A stretch of 64,000 nucleotides of DNA, from the NCBI GenBank assembly GCA_026119855.1, contig JAOWBW010001913.1, positions 62,001 to 126,000 on the forward strand. The letters are read 5' to 3'. Source of the DNA: Campanula takesimana. Taxonomy: Eukaryota; Streptophyta; Magnoliopsida; Asterales; Campanulaceae. The notes beneath the pieces were generated by a model. That model did no database searches. It saw only the letters and a program-made list of their open reading frames with translations, and was not told where the DNA came from. Both the position numbers and the translations under genes were made by a program. Below are positions 54,767 through 64,000 of the stretch, in pieces (the first letter of the stretch is position 1; every line of letters begins with the position of its first letter).

Positions 54767-55239
54767 TAGGGCTGTTATACGAACCGAGCTGGCTCGAGCT
54801 CGGCTCCGGCTCGGCTCGTGAAAGCTCGAGCTCGAGTGAGCTCGAGGTGTAGCTCGATTCGAAATTGAACCGATTGTCAAGCTCGTTTTTGTTATCGAGC
54901 CGACCGTGTTCGGCTCGTTTAGCTCGTTAAAAGCTCGAGTTCAGCTCGATAAGCTCATTAAAATTGAATTTTTATTTTCGAACGGCTTGAACTCGGCTCG
55001 ATAAGCTCGTTAAGACCATATTTTTCTTTAAAAAATGTCTAAGCTCGAGCTCGGCTCGTTAAAACTCGAGTTCGATATCGACTCGAGTTGTTCACGAGCA
55101 GCTCGCGAGCTCGATTCGACTCGAGCTCGAACAAGCAAGTGGGCTCGAGCTCGAGCTCGATAAAAGCTCGAGCTCGATAAGTTTTAAACGAGCTCGAGCT
55201 CGACACCCCAAAGCTCGACTCGGCTCGTTTACAGCCCTA
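54767..55239. mobile_element. hAT non-autonomous transposon (CGAGCT motif)
   Basis: 473 bp with a perfect 8-bp target duplication GTCATAAA (54759-54766, 55240-55247) and inverted ends TAGGGCTGT/ACAGCCCTA. The whole interior is built of GAGCTCGAGCTCG-type motifs, so it can fold on itself extensively. No coding sequence. Confidence 0.93.
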
Positions 55240-55247
55240 GTCATAAA

Positions 55248-55893
55248 TAAGCATCAAATTCGATAATTTAAAACATTACACTCAAACTAATTTTCAGCTC
55301 TATTTATAAGGAAAAGAAAAGAAAGGGAACATTTTTTATATTTTGACATTTGTTAGGCACAAGAGAAAAATTAGATATATAAAATATTAAAATTGCATCA
55401 AATATATACAATAAAAAAATTAAATCATGTTTAAATTGTAAATATTAAAATTATGTGAAATAATACAAAATTAGACTCTATTTGTAGAGAAAAATAAATT
55501 ATAAATATTATTAATATTTTTATTTAATTATAATTTTAGAAAATGATAAAATTATAAAATACGCATATAGGTCGAACCAATTTTCGTTCACGAATTCGTT
55601 CATGACCACGAACGAATATTTGTTCAACACTAATTGCCATGAACCAATTTGGTTCACAAAATTGCTCTTGGAGAACCAATTTTGTTCATCTCTAATCATG
55701 GTCTAAAGTTTTCATAAAAATAAAATACTCTTAAAAACCTCTCATTGTGGATACTCATCCACAATGGTAAAACTCTTTTAAGTTGTTTTTTTGTGGTCCT
55801 CACATGCAAAGTCAATAAATACAATGTTCAAAGATTCTTCTATAATGGTAAAACTCTTAAAATTTGATGGCGAACATAGGGAATTGGTGAAAA
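55248..55893. other. AT-rich spacer, no gene
   Basis: Includes repeated GAACCAATTTTGTTCA-type motifs (55572-55690), see the entry at 54361. Confidence 0.5.
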
Positions 55894-55943
<50 letters not shown>

Positions 55944-56187
55944 TTGGTGAGGAGAGACATGGTGTTGCCACATAGACAACTCTTAAAAAAAAAGTTGCAT
56001 TTGGTGTTGCCACATCAATACCACTCTTATAAATAAAAGACTTTTCAAATTCTTTTTCTTAGCTAATAGTATTAGTTACTATAATATAATAGGTAACTAT
56101 TATAGTTAACTACTATAGTAACTAATACTTATAACAGTTAACTATTATAGTTAACTATTAATAGATAACTATTATAGTTAACTATTA

Positions 56188-56461
56188 CTCCCTACGTCCC
56201 AGAGTAAGAGTCTTACTTTCTATTTTGATACGTCCCAAAGTAAGAGTCCCTTTCCTAAAATGGCAAAGAATCTTTACTATTCATCTAACTCATTCTCTCT
56301 CCCACTTTACTTTTATACTCACAGTTCAATCAACTTATTATTCTCTCATACTCATTCTCTCACATACTTTACTTTTACACTCACAACACTTACTTTACTT
56401 CCATCATTTCTTAATCTCCATGCAAATGGGAGATAGGACTCTTACTACGGGACAGAGGGAG
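56188..56461. mobile_element. Stowaway MITE in Helitron B
   Basis: 274 bp. CTCCCTACGTCCCAGAGTAA and CTACGGGACAGAGGGAG ends with TA flanks. Confidence 0.85.
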
Positions 56462-56481
56462 TAATATTTAACTATTATAAC

Positions 56482-57963
56482 TGTTGGGTTTCGTAGTAAC
56501 ATGCGCAGCGAAATTAAGCATTTAAAATTTCATGAAACCCAAAGCCATAGATCTGTTCATATGATTATATCAAATACATACAATATGAATACTAGAATAC
56601 TAACCCTTGATTACTTTGACTTTAAGACTTTGATCTTGGTGGAAAATTTGAAGCTTGATCACGAACACGTAAGAACACGAACTTTGAAGATGATGAGCTT
56701 CACCCTCTAGCGGTATCCACACCTCGAACGAATATCAAGAGCACTTGATCTTGGTTGCTAGACCAAATCGAAAAACACGTTTTCTCAATTGTATTTTGAC
56801 TATATGGAATATTATTGTGTTTGTTCTTGTTCTTCAATCTAGGGATTTCTTAGAACAAGAAATAACTCACAAAAACTCTTTGGAAGCTTGCAAAAAAACA
56901 TGTACTGATTTTGGACGAATTAGGGCTGTTTAAATACTTGTTAGACCTATTCCAAATAGGTAACAATTGTCTAAACCCACAAGAAAACGGATTAAGGAAA
57001 GTTTATGCCGAAACCGACTGGTCCGGCCGGGTATAGCAAGTGGTCCGACCGGACCCATCATGGTCCGCCCGGGTCATTCCACTGGTCCGCCCGGACCTCC
57101 CCTTTTTCCACTTCTCTTCCTCTAATTTCCTTAAATACTCGAATGGTCCTTCGACCCAATATTCCAATGTAGTCCTTTTATGATTCGTTCTATTTGTGTG
57201 TGACCCTCTAGGATTACACTAAGTTGGCAATGGGTTCAAACATGAAACCATAAGATATGATTAGGTTCTAGCACACTGTCATACCTACCCAAATAGTGTA
57301 ACTAGATACAAGTTCGCATTCCTTTAGAATATGTCATAATCCTTTTGTCCACGATGTCATTGAACACAAGTCATGGTCAACAAGTCAACTTGTCTTTGTT
57401 CAATACTTTCTCGATTCCGAATATGTTGATAATCCAAATGACATTGATCCAATCAATTCATTTGAGTCCGGCCGAACATTTTCATCAACATCATTCCTAC
57501 GAGAGGCCCAAGCTTGACATCTCTCCGAAGAGGGACAAATCCATTTAGCTTATTATTCTTCCCAACGTGAATCCGATTATGCCAATCATACCCTTTATAA
57601 CTACCCGGTTAAAGGTAGCGTTTGAATATGTCAAACATAATGTTCATCAAGTGGAAGACTATAATAACTTCATGTCTAAGGATTCAAATGACACAACTAA
57701 TATGAGATATATGTATGACATTGACCATGACATTAATCTCATAGAGCGCAGGTCATGTCCAGTACCAAACAAGTACCCATAAATCTAACATGATCATCCC
57801 ATGATCATTTAGCCTTTATACTAGTACCTAACAAGTACTAGGGACGGAGATTATTATAAGTAAACATGAACAACAATAATAATCAAAACATCTCTTTATT
57901 AATATGAATAAATGATAACAATTACAACGTTTATTAAACGTGCCTAGGGCACCAACACCAACA
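56482..57963. mobile_element. Solo LTR, 1482 bp, in Helitron B
   Basis: Starts TGTTGGGTTTCG, ends CACCAACA, and is flanked by a perfect 5-bp duplication ATAAC (56477-56481, 57964-57968). No internal domain or second LTR. The left third holds a run of (T)GGTCCG(C/A)CCGG units (57018-57095). This is what LTR-LTR recombination leaves behind. The parent superfamily cannot be told. Confidence 0.88.
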
Positions 57964-58142
57964 ATAACTAACTAATACTATTAACAGTATTAGTTGCTTA
58001 TAATAGTTAAATATAATTGTTAACTATAATAGTTACTATAAGTTAATTATTATTATTAATAGTATGAATTAATCATAATTGTTATAATATATATTAACTA
58101 TTACTATTAATTATATTATTTAATCATAATAGTTACTATATA

Positions 58143-58417
58143 CTCCCTCCTTCTTTCTAAGCTGTTCACAATTTGCTCCGGGCACTATTATTAAGGAAAA
58201 ATATTTTATATTAGTAGTTGAGTGGGTGTTGTGAGTATGAAAAGTATGATGTGATATGTGAGTGATGTTGGAATTGTGAGTGGGATAGTTGTTGTGAGTA
58301 TGACAAGTGGGTACCATTGAATAAAGAATAATATAAACCTTCCTTTTTGGGAGTGTGAACAATCAAATGGGACACCCAAAATGGCAAAATGTGAACAGAC
58401 TAAAAAGACGGAGGGAG
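58143..58417. mobile_element. Stowaway MITE in Helitron B
   Basis: 275 bp. CTCCCTCCTTCTTTCTAAGC left end, right end GACGGAGGGAG, TA flanks. The subterminal parts are less matched than in other copies. Confidence 0.75.
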
Positions 58418-58680
58418 TATGTTAGCTATTACTATTAATACCATCAAGTTTTTTGAAATAATCATACAACAAACTTAAATGTACTTCTAAATTAATTAAA
58501 AAACATATTTATTACAACTATGTACAACCAAAGCTATGAAAATATTTTGATTAATTCAAAATATACATATATTTTCAAATAAAATTATTATGTTAATTTA
58601 TCAATTAAAAACATCAAAAAAGGAAAATACAAAAACATTAACAGAATAGTTTCCCGTGCGGAGCACGGGTTACCTACTAG

Positions 58681-59565
58681 TTAATTTAGTAGCCCATTGA
58701 AAGAGCTTTTTCTAGAAAGAGTGACTCCTTATTAAAGAGTTTTTTCAATATCTTAAAAAAAAAAAAAAAGCTTTATAGTGCTTTTTCATAAAAATAAAAA
58801 TCTTCTTCTTCCTTGTTCTTCAAGTTCAATCTCCAACAACATGATTGTTTGTGATTTCAATACTGAAATTACAAGCAATTATGTTGTTGTTTTTAATTAT
58901 ATGTAAATTATAATATAATAAGTTTTTCTCCTAAGTCAAGAGCCGTTGATTTCTCTCCTCGTTAAGAGCCTATGTTTTTTGTTCGTTTGTTTGTTTTTGT
59001 TATGGTCTTGTAATTGTGATGAAGCTTGCATTCTATCACAATAGAAAAATTATTTTCGTTCTTACTACACAAGGAAGTTTCACAGATTTTGGGATGTTTG
59101 GTGGGCATCTCTTCGTCAACCCGGATCTCTTCGTCAACCCGGATTCTCAAGCAGATCAAGTGTTCAACGCTAAATATTATCCGATGTGGGATTTCTCGAA
59201 TGTCAGATGGAGGCAGTTTCCAAATTGTACTTGGAGTAGAATCCGTATGTCTCAAAATTTCAATCAAAAATTTCATTGTTGTAGTTTAGGAATTGAAACA
59301 TCTACTCATATTTGGGATGGACCTTCGACCTTTGTGGAGTGTCATCTCTTTTATAATTGTGAATGAATTGCATTTGTTGTTTTGTTCAAAATAAAATAAA
59401 ATAATAAAAATAAAATTATTCTAAAAATCTCATATTGTGAATATGCTAATGTAAGAAAGATAGACAATTAATAAAGAAATATTTAATCCTTTATCGATTA
59501 ATTAGATTAAATAGTAATAATAATATATTTTCCAAAAACTTATAAAAAGTGTTAAGAAACAGATA
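58681..59565 (+). mobile_element. LINE fragment in AT-rich DNA
   Basis: A frame at about 59016-59366 reads VFNAKYYPMWDFSNVRWRQF, then NCTWSRIRMSQN, and later IWDGPSTF. This resembles the stretch between reverse transcriptase and the zinc-binding region in plant LINEs, where an AKYYP...W..I pattern recurs. It is short, and the A-rich end (59388-59420) could be its tail. A 15-bp TCTCTTCGTCAACCC unit is doubled at 59107-59137. Confidence 0.5.
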
Positions 59566-59833
59566 CCTCATCCGTCTCAGAGTATATGCCATTTTTCCTT
59601 TTTAATTAGTCTATCCCAGAGTATATGTCTACTTTGTAAAATGGTAAAGAATCTTTATTATTCCTCCTATTCATTCTCTCTCATACTTACTTTAATACCC
59701 ACAACACCAATCAACTTACTATTCCCCCCGTCTCATTCTATCTCATACTTTACTTTTACACTCACATCACTTCTATTATTTCTTAATCTCTATGCAAATG
59801 AGAGGGTGGACATATACTCTGGGACGGAAAGAG
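59566..59833. mobile_element. Stowaway MITE
   Basis: 268 bp. CTCATCCGTCTCAGAGTATA and TCTGGGACGGAAAGAG ends with TA flanks. Confidence 0.8.
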
Positions 59834-59842
59834 TACCAAATA

Positions 59843-60101
59843 CTCCATCCGTCCCACCACAAGTGAGACTAGAAGTCAGTTAGTGGTCAACTTGATTAAA
59901 CTTTGACTAATAATTTAAATAAAACTAATTGTTCCGATTAAAATTTTAAAAATTGATATTGAAAGTATTATAAATGGTGATACAATAATAATTGTTAAAT
60001 TTTCATTAGGATTATTACATTATATTTAAATTATTAGTCAAAGTTTAATTAAGTTGACCACTAATTGACTTCTCGTCTCACTTGTGGTGGGACGGAAGAA
60101 G
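59843..60101. mobile_element. Stowaway MITE, long inverted repeat
   Basis: 259 bp. Left CTCCATCCGTCCCACCACAA and right complement. The whole element is nearly one inverted repeat (GTTAGTGGTCAACTTGATTA pairs with the right half). Confidence 0.85.
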
Positions 60102-60111
60102 TATTTTTCAC

Positions 60112-60170
60112 TTGATTTCTTAATAAGCGTGCAAAGTCAAACTAAGAACCTTAAACCGGGACGGAGAGAG
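60112..60170. mobile_element. Stowaway MITE, right fragment
   Basis: Matches the right end of the 26775 copy (TTAATAAGCGT, AACTAAGAACCTTAAACCGG), ending GACGGAGAGAG before TA. Confidence 0.7.
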
Positions 60171-60512
60171 TATATAATTAATAGGTCATGTGTCAAAACA
60201 ATTATGCCATGGCCGGCCTCGGGGTATTGGAGAGGTTGTTATGAACCAATTCAACAGCCGCCTTGTCTGGGTTTATCTGAATGGCTTCAATTCTCTGTCA
60301 TTAATTAATTCTATTTTCAGTGAGTTCGAAAAACAAATCTATTTTAGTTTCTAACGTTGTTAACGTATTATGCTTCAAATGTGTCATGAACCCCCTCTTG
60401 TCTATGTCAACCCTCCAATACCCATGGCATGTTCCATGAATATATCACCGTATACTCCAACTATCTTTCAAACCAAAATATATAGTTTCATTAACAAACA
60501 TTTAGTAGACAA

Positions 60513-61343
60513 GAGTTGTTACAACATTTTGACTATTACCGAGTTTCAACATTCTCGAGTTCGTGTGCGGTAACTTCTCCCAAACAACTTCCGAATCCTC
60601 TCCATTGTTGGTTACAGAATTTCCTATCTTCATCTTCTTCTTCAAACAACATCAGATCCAATCTACTTTTCTTTTGTTTTGAGAAATTTTTAATTTGTTC
60701 CCCTTGTTCGTTCCGTATTGATTTGTCTAACCCGATTTCACGTTTATTAATTATTGTTTTGCAATTAATAAATGTGAAATCAGGTTTTTAATTTTTATTT
60801 TTAAATCTAGTTTTTAATAATGTTTGTAGTTGTTGTATTTGTGTTGTTTTTCTCTCCATATCTATATGTGAGAGCCTTTGATTTCCCTCCGTTGGTGAGG
60901 GCCTGTGATTTCCCTCCGTTGTTGAGGGCCAGTGATTTCCCTCATTTGTTGAGGGCTTTGTTTATTGTTTTTGTTGTTTTTAGAATTATGGAAAAGTCTG
61001 AATCTGACGGAGCAAAGCAAAAAAGAGATAGAGACGCAATACTTCATCAAGATGTTCATGAAGTCCAGCGTTTCGAATGGTGGAATTTTTCGAAGCCAGA
61101 TTTCGTTAAGATTATCTGTTGCAAGGATGAGCTTAGTAGTAGGCATATTCATTTTTCTTTGCAATTGACAAGTCAAAATGCCAATATGTTGGCAAATGTA
61201 ATATCTAGGGCAGCGTTTGTAATTGCGAGCCCCACCGTTTGGGTCGAACTTCCGACTTCTGTGGACAGTCGACTTCTAAACGTTTGTTATTATCGTTAAT
61301 AATATGTTTCTTTTGGTTTCAAAAAAAAAAAAACAAAAAAAAA
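60513..61343 (+). mobile_element. 5'-truncated LINE with 20-bp target duplication
   Basis: Flanked by AACAAACATTTAGTAGACAA at 60493-60512 and 61344-61363, and ends in an A-rich tail (61321-61343). These are the marks of LINE-type retroposition. The frame ending at 61299 closes with TSQNANMLANVISRAAFVIA and SPTVWVELP, which resembles the C-terminus of plant LINE RNase H. A GAGGGCC-TGATTTCCCTC unit of ~27 bp is repeated three times at 60870-60960. Confidence 0.75.
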
Positions 61344-61364
61344 AACAAACATTTAGTAGACAAT

Positions 61365-61505
61365 AACTTGTGTGAGACAGTCTCACACATGAGACGGATC
61401 TCATTAAGAGATTAAATGGTTTGCCCCTATGTACGGGTCGAAACAAGCTCATTTTCTCTCTCAACGAAACTCATTTCATATATGAGACCGTCTTACATAA
61501 AACTT
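61365..61505. mobile_element. Small MITE (TGTGAGAC-GTCTCA ends)
   Basis: Inverted ends AACTTGTGTGAGACAGTCTC and AAGTTTTATGTAAGACGGTC. 141 bp, target duplication unclear. Confidence 0.55.
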
Positions 61506-61548
61506 CCTCCAATTATTATCATACTCTTACAATTCCTTTATGAAAATT

Positions 61549-62190
61549 TGATGTAGCACGATGACGCAAAGCCAGCAGCAAACGCAAAGCCAGCAGCAAA
61601 CAATAGCGCCAGATCGAGGACCAAGCGCCCGCCTGATGAAGACCAGGCGCCCGCCTGATGAAGACCAGGCGCCCGCCTGATGAAGACCAGGCGCCTGATG
61701 AAGACCAGGCGCCTGATGAAGACCAGGCGCCTGATGAAGACCAGGCGCCTGCTTACTTGTTGTTTCAGTTTTTATCCAGTTTCTGTCCAGACTAGGCGCC
61801 CGCTTGCTCACTACCGGGCGCCCGCTTGGTTGGCCGAACATTATTTTTCCCAGTTTTCGTTTTACGTTAAGTTAAACACTTTAGGGTATTTTTGGTATTT
61901 TTGTTAGCTTCGTTTTTGGGAGTATAAAACCTGTTTTAGGGTTTGTAAACACTATTGATTGATTTTATTATTCAATTGCAACTTTGCAACCTTGTGGGTT
62001 AAACCCTAGAAACCATTGTTGGTTTTGTTGAAGGTGGATTCCTTCGTTTAATCGGGAGCTTCATCATTCTTGGTGTTGTTCTTGCCAAACCCTAATTCGT
62101 GGATTCGAATTGGGTCAATTAAATTGTTGATTCGATTAATTGCCTATCCGGTTACTTTTATTTTAATTCCGCTGCAAACCTTTTACATCA
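61549..62190 (+). repeat. Putative 5' LTR of a Gypsy element
   Basis: Starts near TGATGTAGCACG and ends ...TTTTACATCA. A weak primer-site match TGTTATCAGA follows two bases on. TATA-like AGTATAAAACC is at 61920. Boundaries are inferred because the 3' LTR is outside the window. The U3 part holds GCGCCCGC boxes and a tandem array. Confidence 0.6.
61628..61760 (+). repeat. Tandem array in Gypsy LTR (22-bp then 18-bp units)
   Basis: Three units of ACCAGGCGCCCGCCTGATGA-type followed by about four shortened units without the central CGCC. Two period lengths in one array show a deletion that then spread. Confidence 0.88.
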
Positions 62191-62225
62191 ATTGTTATCA
62201 GAAAAAGGACGATCCAAGGAGGAAG

Positions 62226-64000
62226 ATGACCAACGATCAAGGAAACAACAATAATCAGTCGAATCTTGGTGATTTGACATCGGTGTTAGAACGGTCCCGT
62301 CATGATTTGGAGCAACGCGAGGCAGATTGTGTTGAATGCGAAGAGCAACGAGAGGCCGAACGGGCCGAACGGGATCGAATGTTAACAGAGGCTTTGCGAG
62401 CTTTGCAGGAAGGTATTGGGAATCTTGGCAGAGAGAGCAGAACGACAGGATGAACGTGTCGAACAGGGAGTTCCCAATCATCGTGGTCAACCAGCCGGAC
62501 GAAATCAGCATAACTTGGGTGGTGGAGGTAATTTAAATTATGAACACAATCCCAAAATTAAGGTTGATTTGCCGTTTTTTTCTGGTGAATTGGACATGAT
62601 TGAATTTTCTGATTGGCTTGAGGAAGTTGAAAAATATTTTGCTTTAATGAATATTCCTGCTGAACGACAAGTTCCTTATGTTGCTTATAAATTGAGGGTT
62701 GGTGCATATGCTTGGTGGAGGCAATTACGCACTCAAAATATTCGTAACAATTGACCCATAATTACTGAATGGCCTACGATGAGACAGGCCTTAAGGCAAC
62801 GATTTTTACCTTCTAATGTTGAACAACAAATGTATCGAAAAATTTTGGACTGTCATCAGGGTACTAAATCTGTTCGTGAGTACACGCATGAATTTCATTC
62901 TTGGTCTGCCCGTAACGATTTATGTGAGTCGGATGCTCAATTAACTGATAGGTATGTTTCTGGGCTTCAACCTGATATTCGTAATCAGGTTGAGTTGACA
63001 CAAGTTCACTTTTTGGATGAGGCCATTGATCGGGCTTCGACTGTTGAACGTCAGCTTGCTACTTCTGGGAGCACAGTTTCTAGTTCTTCTGTTGGTAATT
63101 CAATAATGGCGAAAGAGACAACACGAGGTATGGGTTCTAAGCCCGTGGCAGCAGAACAGATAACTACTGCTGTTCCGGTTAAAAAGACCGTTACCCCTGC
63201 TACTGGTGGTCACCAGAAGGATAATCCTTATGCCAAAAACTATGGAACCAAGTGTTTTAAATGTGGGCAAACAGGACATATTTCTAGTGGTTGTCCTCTT
63301 CGAAAGAATGTTAATATGGTGGCTCGAGAGGATGATGACGATGATGATGGTGATTGCGAGGAGGTTTATGATCCTAATGGGGATGATGATGACGGAGACG
63401 AACATAACGCGTCCGTGGTTCGTAATTTGAGTACTCCCGCAGTGGTGGTTAATCCAGCACGGCATAATATCTTTCGAACAAAGGGTAAAGTCAATGATAT
63501 GGCGGTTCGCATTATTATTGATAGTGGAAGCAGTGAGAACTTGGTGGCATGGGGTTTGGTCAATAAGCTCAAGCTTGAGGTGCGTAACCATCCGTCTCCT
63601 TATGTTGTTGGGTGGATCAATGCTACTGGCTCTTTGAAGGTCACACAACAATGTATCATTCTTTTTTCGATTGGAAAATATAAGGATGTGATTACATGCG
63701 ATATTGTGGATATGAGCGCTTGTCAGATATTGCTTGGTAGGCCGTGGCATTTTGATGTTGGGTCCATGCATTGTGGGCGTACTAATGTGATCCGTTTGGT
63801 TAAGCATGGGAGTAGGTTTGTTTTGTACCCATTGACGGACATGGTGAATGGTGGGTGCAAAGGAAGAGGACAACATTTTAGTTCTTTTTGTATTCCTAAA
63901 TTTTTTGTTTCAGGTTCATTGCCTACGAAGAGGGGACGGCTGATCGACAAAGGGAAGTCCGAGCATGACGTTACACTTTCCATACCTAGCACACCGTTGG
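62226..64000 (+). pseudogene. Ty3/Gypsy gag-protease, broken, runs off the window
   Basis: Starts MTNDQGNNNNQSNLG with a coiled, Glu/Arg-rich segment (62280-62440). A frame shift near 62420-62450 follows, then gag in the next frame (KVDLPFFSGELDMIEFSDWL, MRQALRQRFLPSN). A TGA at 62752-62754 breaks the gag core. After it come a zinc knuckle CFKCGQTGHISSGC (63253-63294), a D/E-rich stretch, and an aspartic protease (IIIDSGSSENLV; flap/lower loop ILLGRPWHFD). Reverse transcriptase would lie beyond 64000. Two lesions make the copy inactive. Confidence 0.88.

Larger units (their letters stand above)
55894..58680 (+). mobile_element. Non-autonomous Helitron, copy B
   Basis: Starts TC after host A (TCTATATATA...). 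It ends with the same hairpin CCCGTGCGGAGCACGGG and CTAG (58677-58680) before host T. First ~150 bp and last ~240 bp match copy A (1667-3417). The interior holds a Stowaway (56188), a 1.48-kb solo LTR (56482) and another Stowaway (58143). Without these insertions it would be under 1 kb. Confidence 0.88.

Noticed and set aside
61628..61760. Short repeat array considered as CRISPR-like or as coding repeats
   Set aside because: No spacers; it lies in the U3 part of a Gypsy LTR and its units differ by small deletions.
63100..63876. 258-codon minus-strand frame near the right edge
   Set aside because: It is antisense to the Gypsy zinc knuckle and protease region, which has clear motifs on the plus strand.

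Overview
The window is nuclear DNA of a flowering plant, most likely a eudicot. It is AT-rich, its genes have GT-AG introns, and it holds typical plant genes: FAD2 with a 5'UTR intron, a B3-domain protein, GINS subunit PSF3, and a U-box/ARM E3 ligase. Between and inside these genes lies a very dense layer of plant transposable elements (Copia and Gypsy LTR elements, a TRIM, Helitrons, L1-type LINEs, tRNA-derived SINEs, hAT and Mutator non-autonomous elements, about 34 Stowaway copies). There are no bacterial features. The species cannot be named from the sequence.

Layout. 1-4.4 kb: a 150-bp direct repeat pair and a Helitron (1667-3417) loaded with Stowaway MITEs. 4.4-5.3 kb: a single-exon B3-domain gene on the minus strand with its own TATA box. 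5.6-12.2 kb: a 6-kb Copia element with almost identical LTRs, nested in an older motif-rich DNA transposon. 13.7-18.7 kb: FAD2, whose coding exon is preceded by a 3.6-kb intron in the 5'UTR. 19-24 kb: hAT and Mutator-type elements, including a 1.57-kb Pack-MULE-like unit. 24.4-25.2 kb: an uncharacterised minus-strand gene with a TATA box. 25-34.2 kb: transposons only (long-TIR elements, a broken LINE, a 79-bp perfect palindrome).

34.6-41.8 kb: a broken 5' fragment of a ubiquitin-hydrolase-related gene, then a composite retrotransposon insertion (35473-38898), then the six-exon PSF3 gene, whose start codon is only 250 bp from the composite. 42.5-53.4 kb: a seven-coding-exon, 1160-residue U-box/ARM E3 ligase gene on the minus strand, convergent with PSF3; its introns hold nested hAT, SINE and Stowaway elements. 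53.7-64 kb: a second TRIM-type LTR, a textbook hAT element, a second Helitron interrupted by a 1.48-kb solo LTR, two truncated LINEs, and the gag-protease part of a decayed Gypsy element that runs off the end.

The five host genes do not form a pathway. FAD2 makes linoleate in the ER, PSF3 is part of the replicative helicase, the U-box protein is a probable E3 ligase, and the B3 protein is a probable transcription factor. The most unusual object is the composite at 35468-38903. A TRIM and a gag-only Copia-type element lie end to end, separated by 6 bp. One matching 5-bp target duplication flanks the outside of the pair. This suggests that two cDNAs were joined before a single integration.
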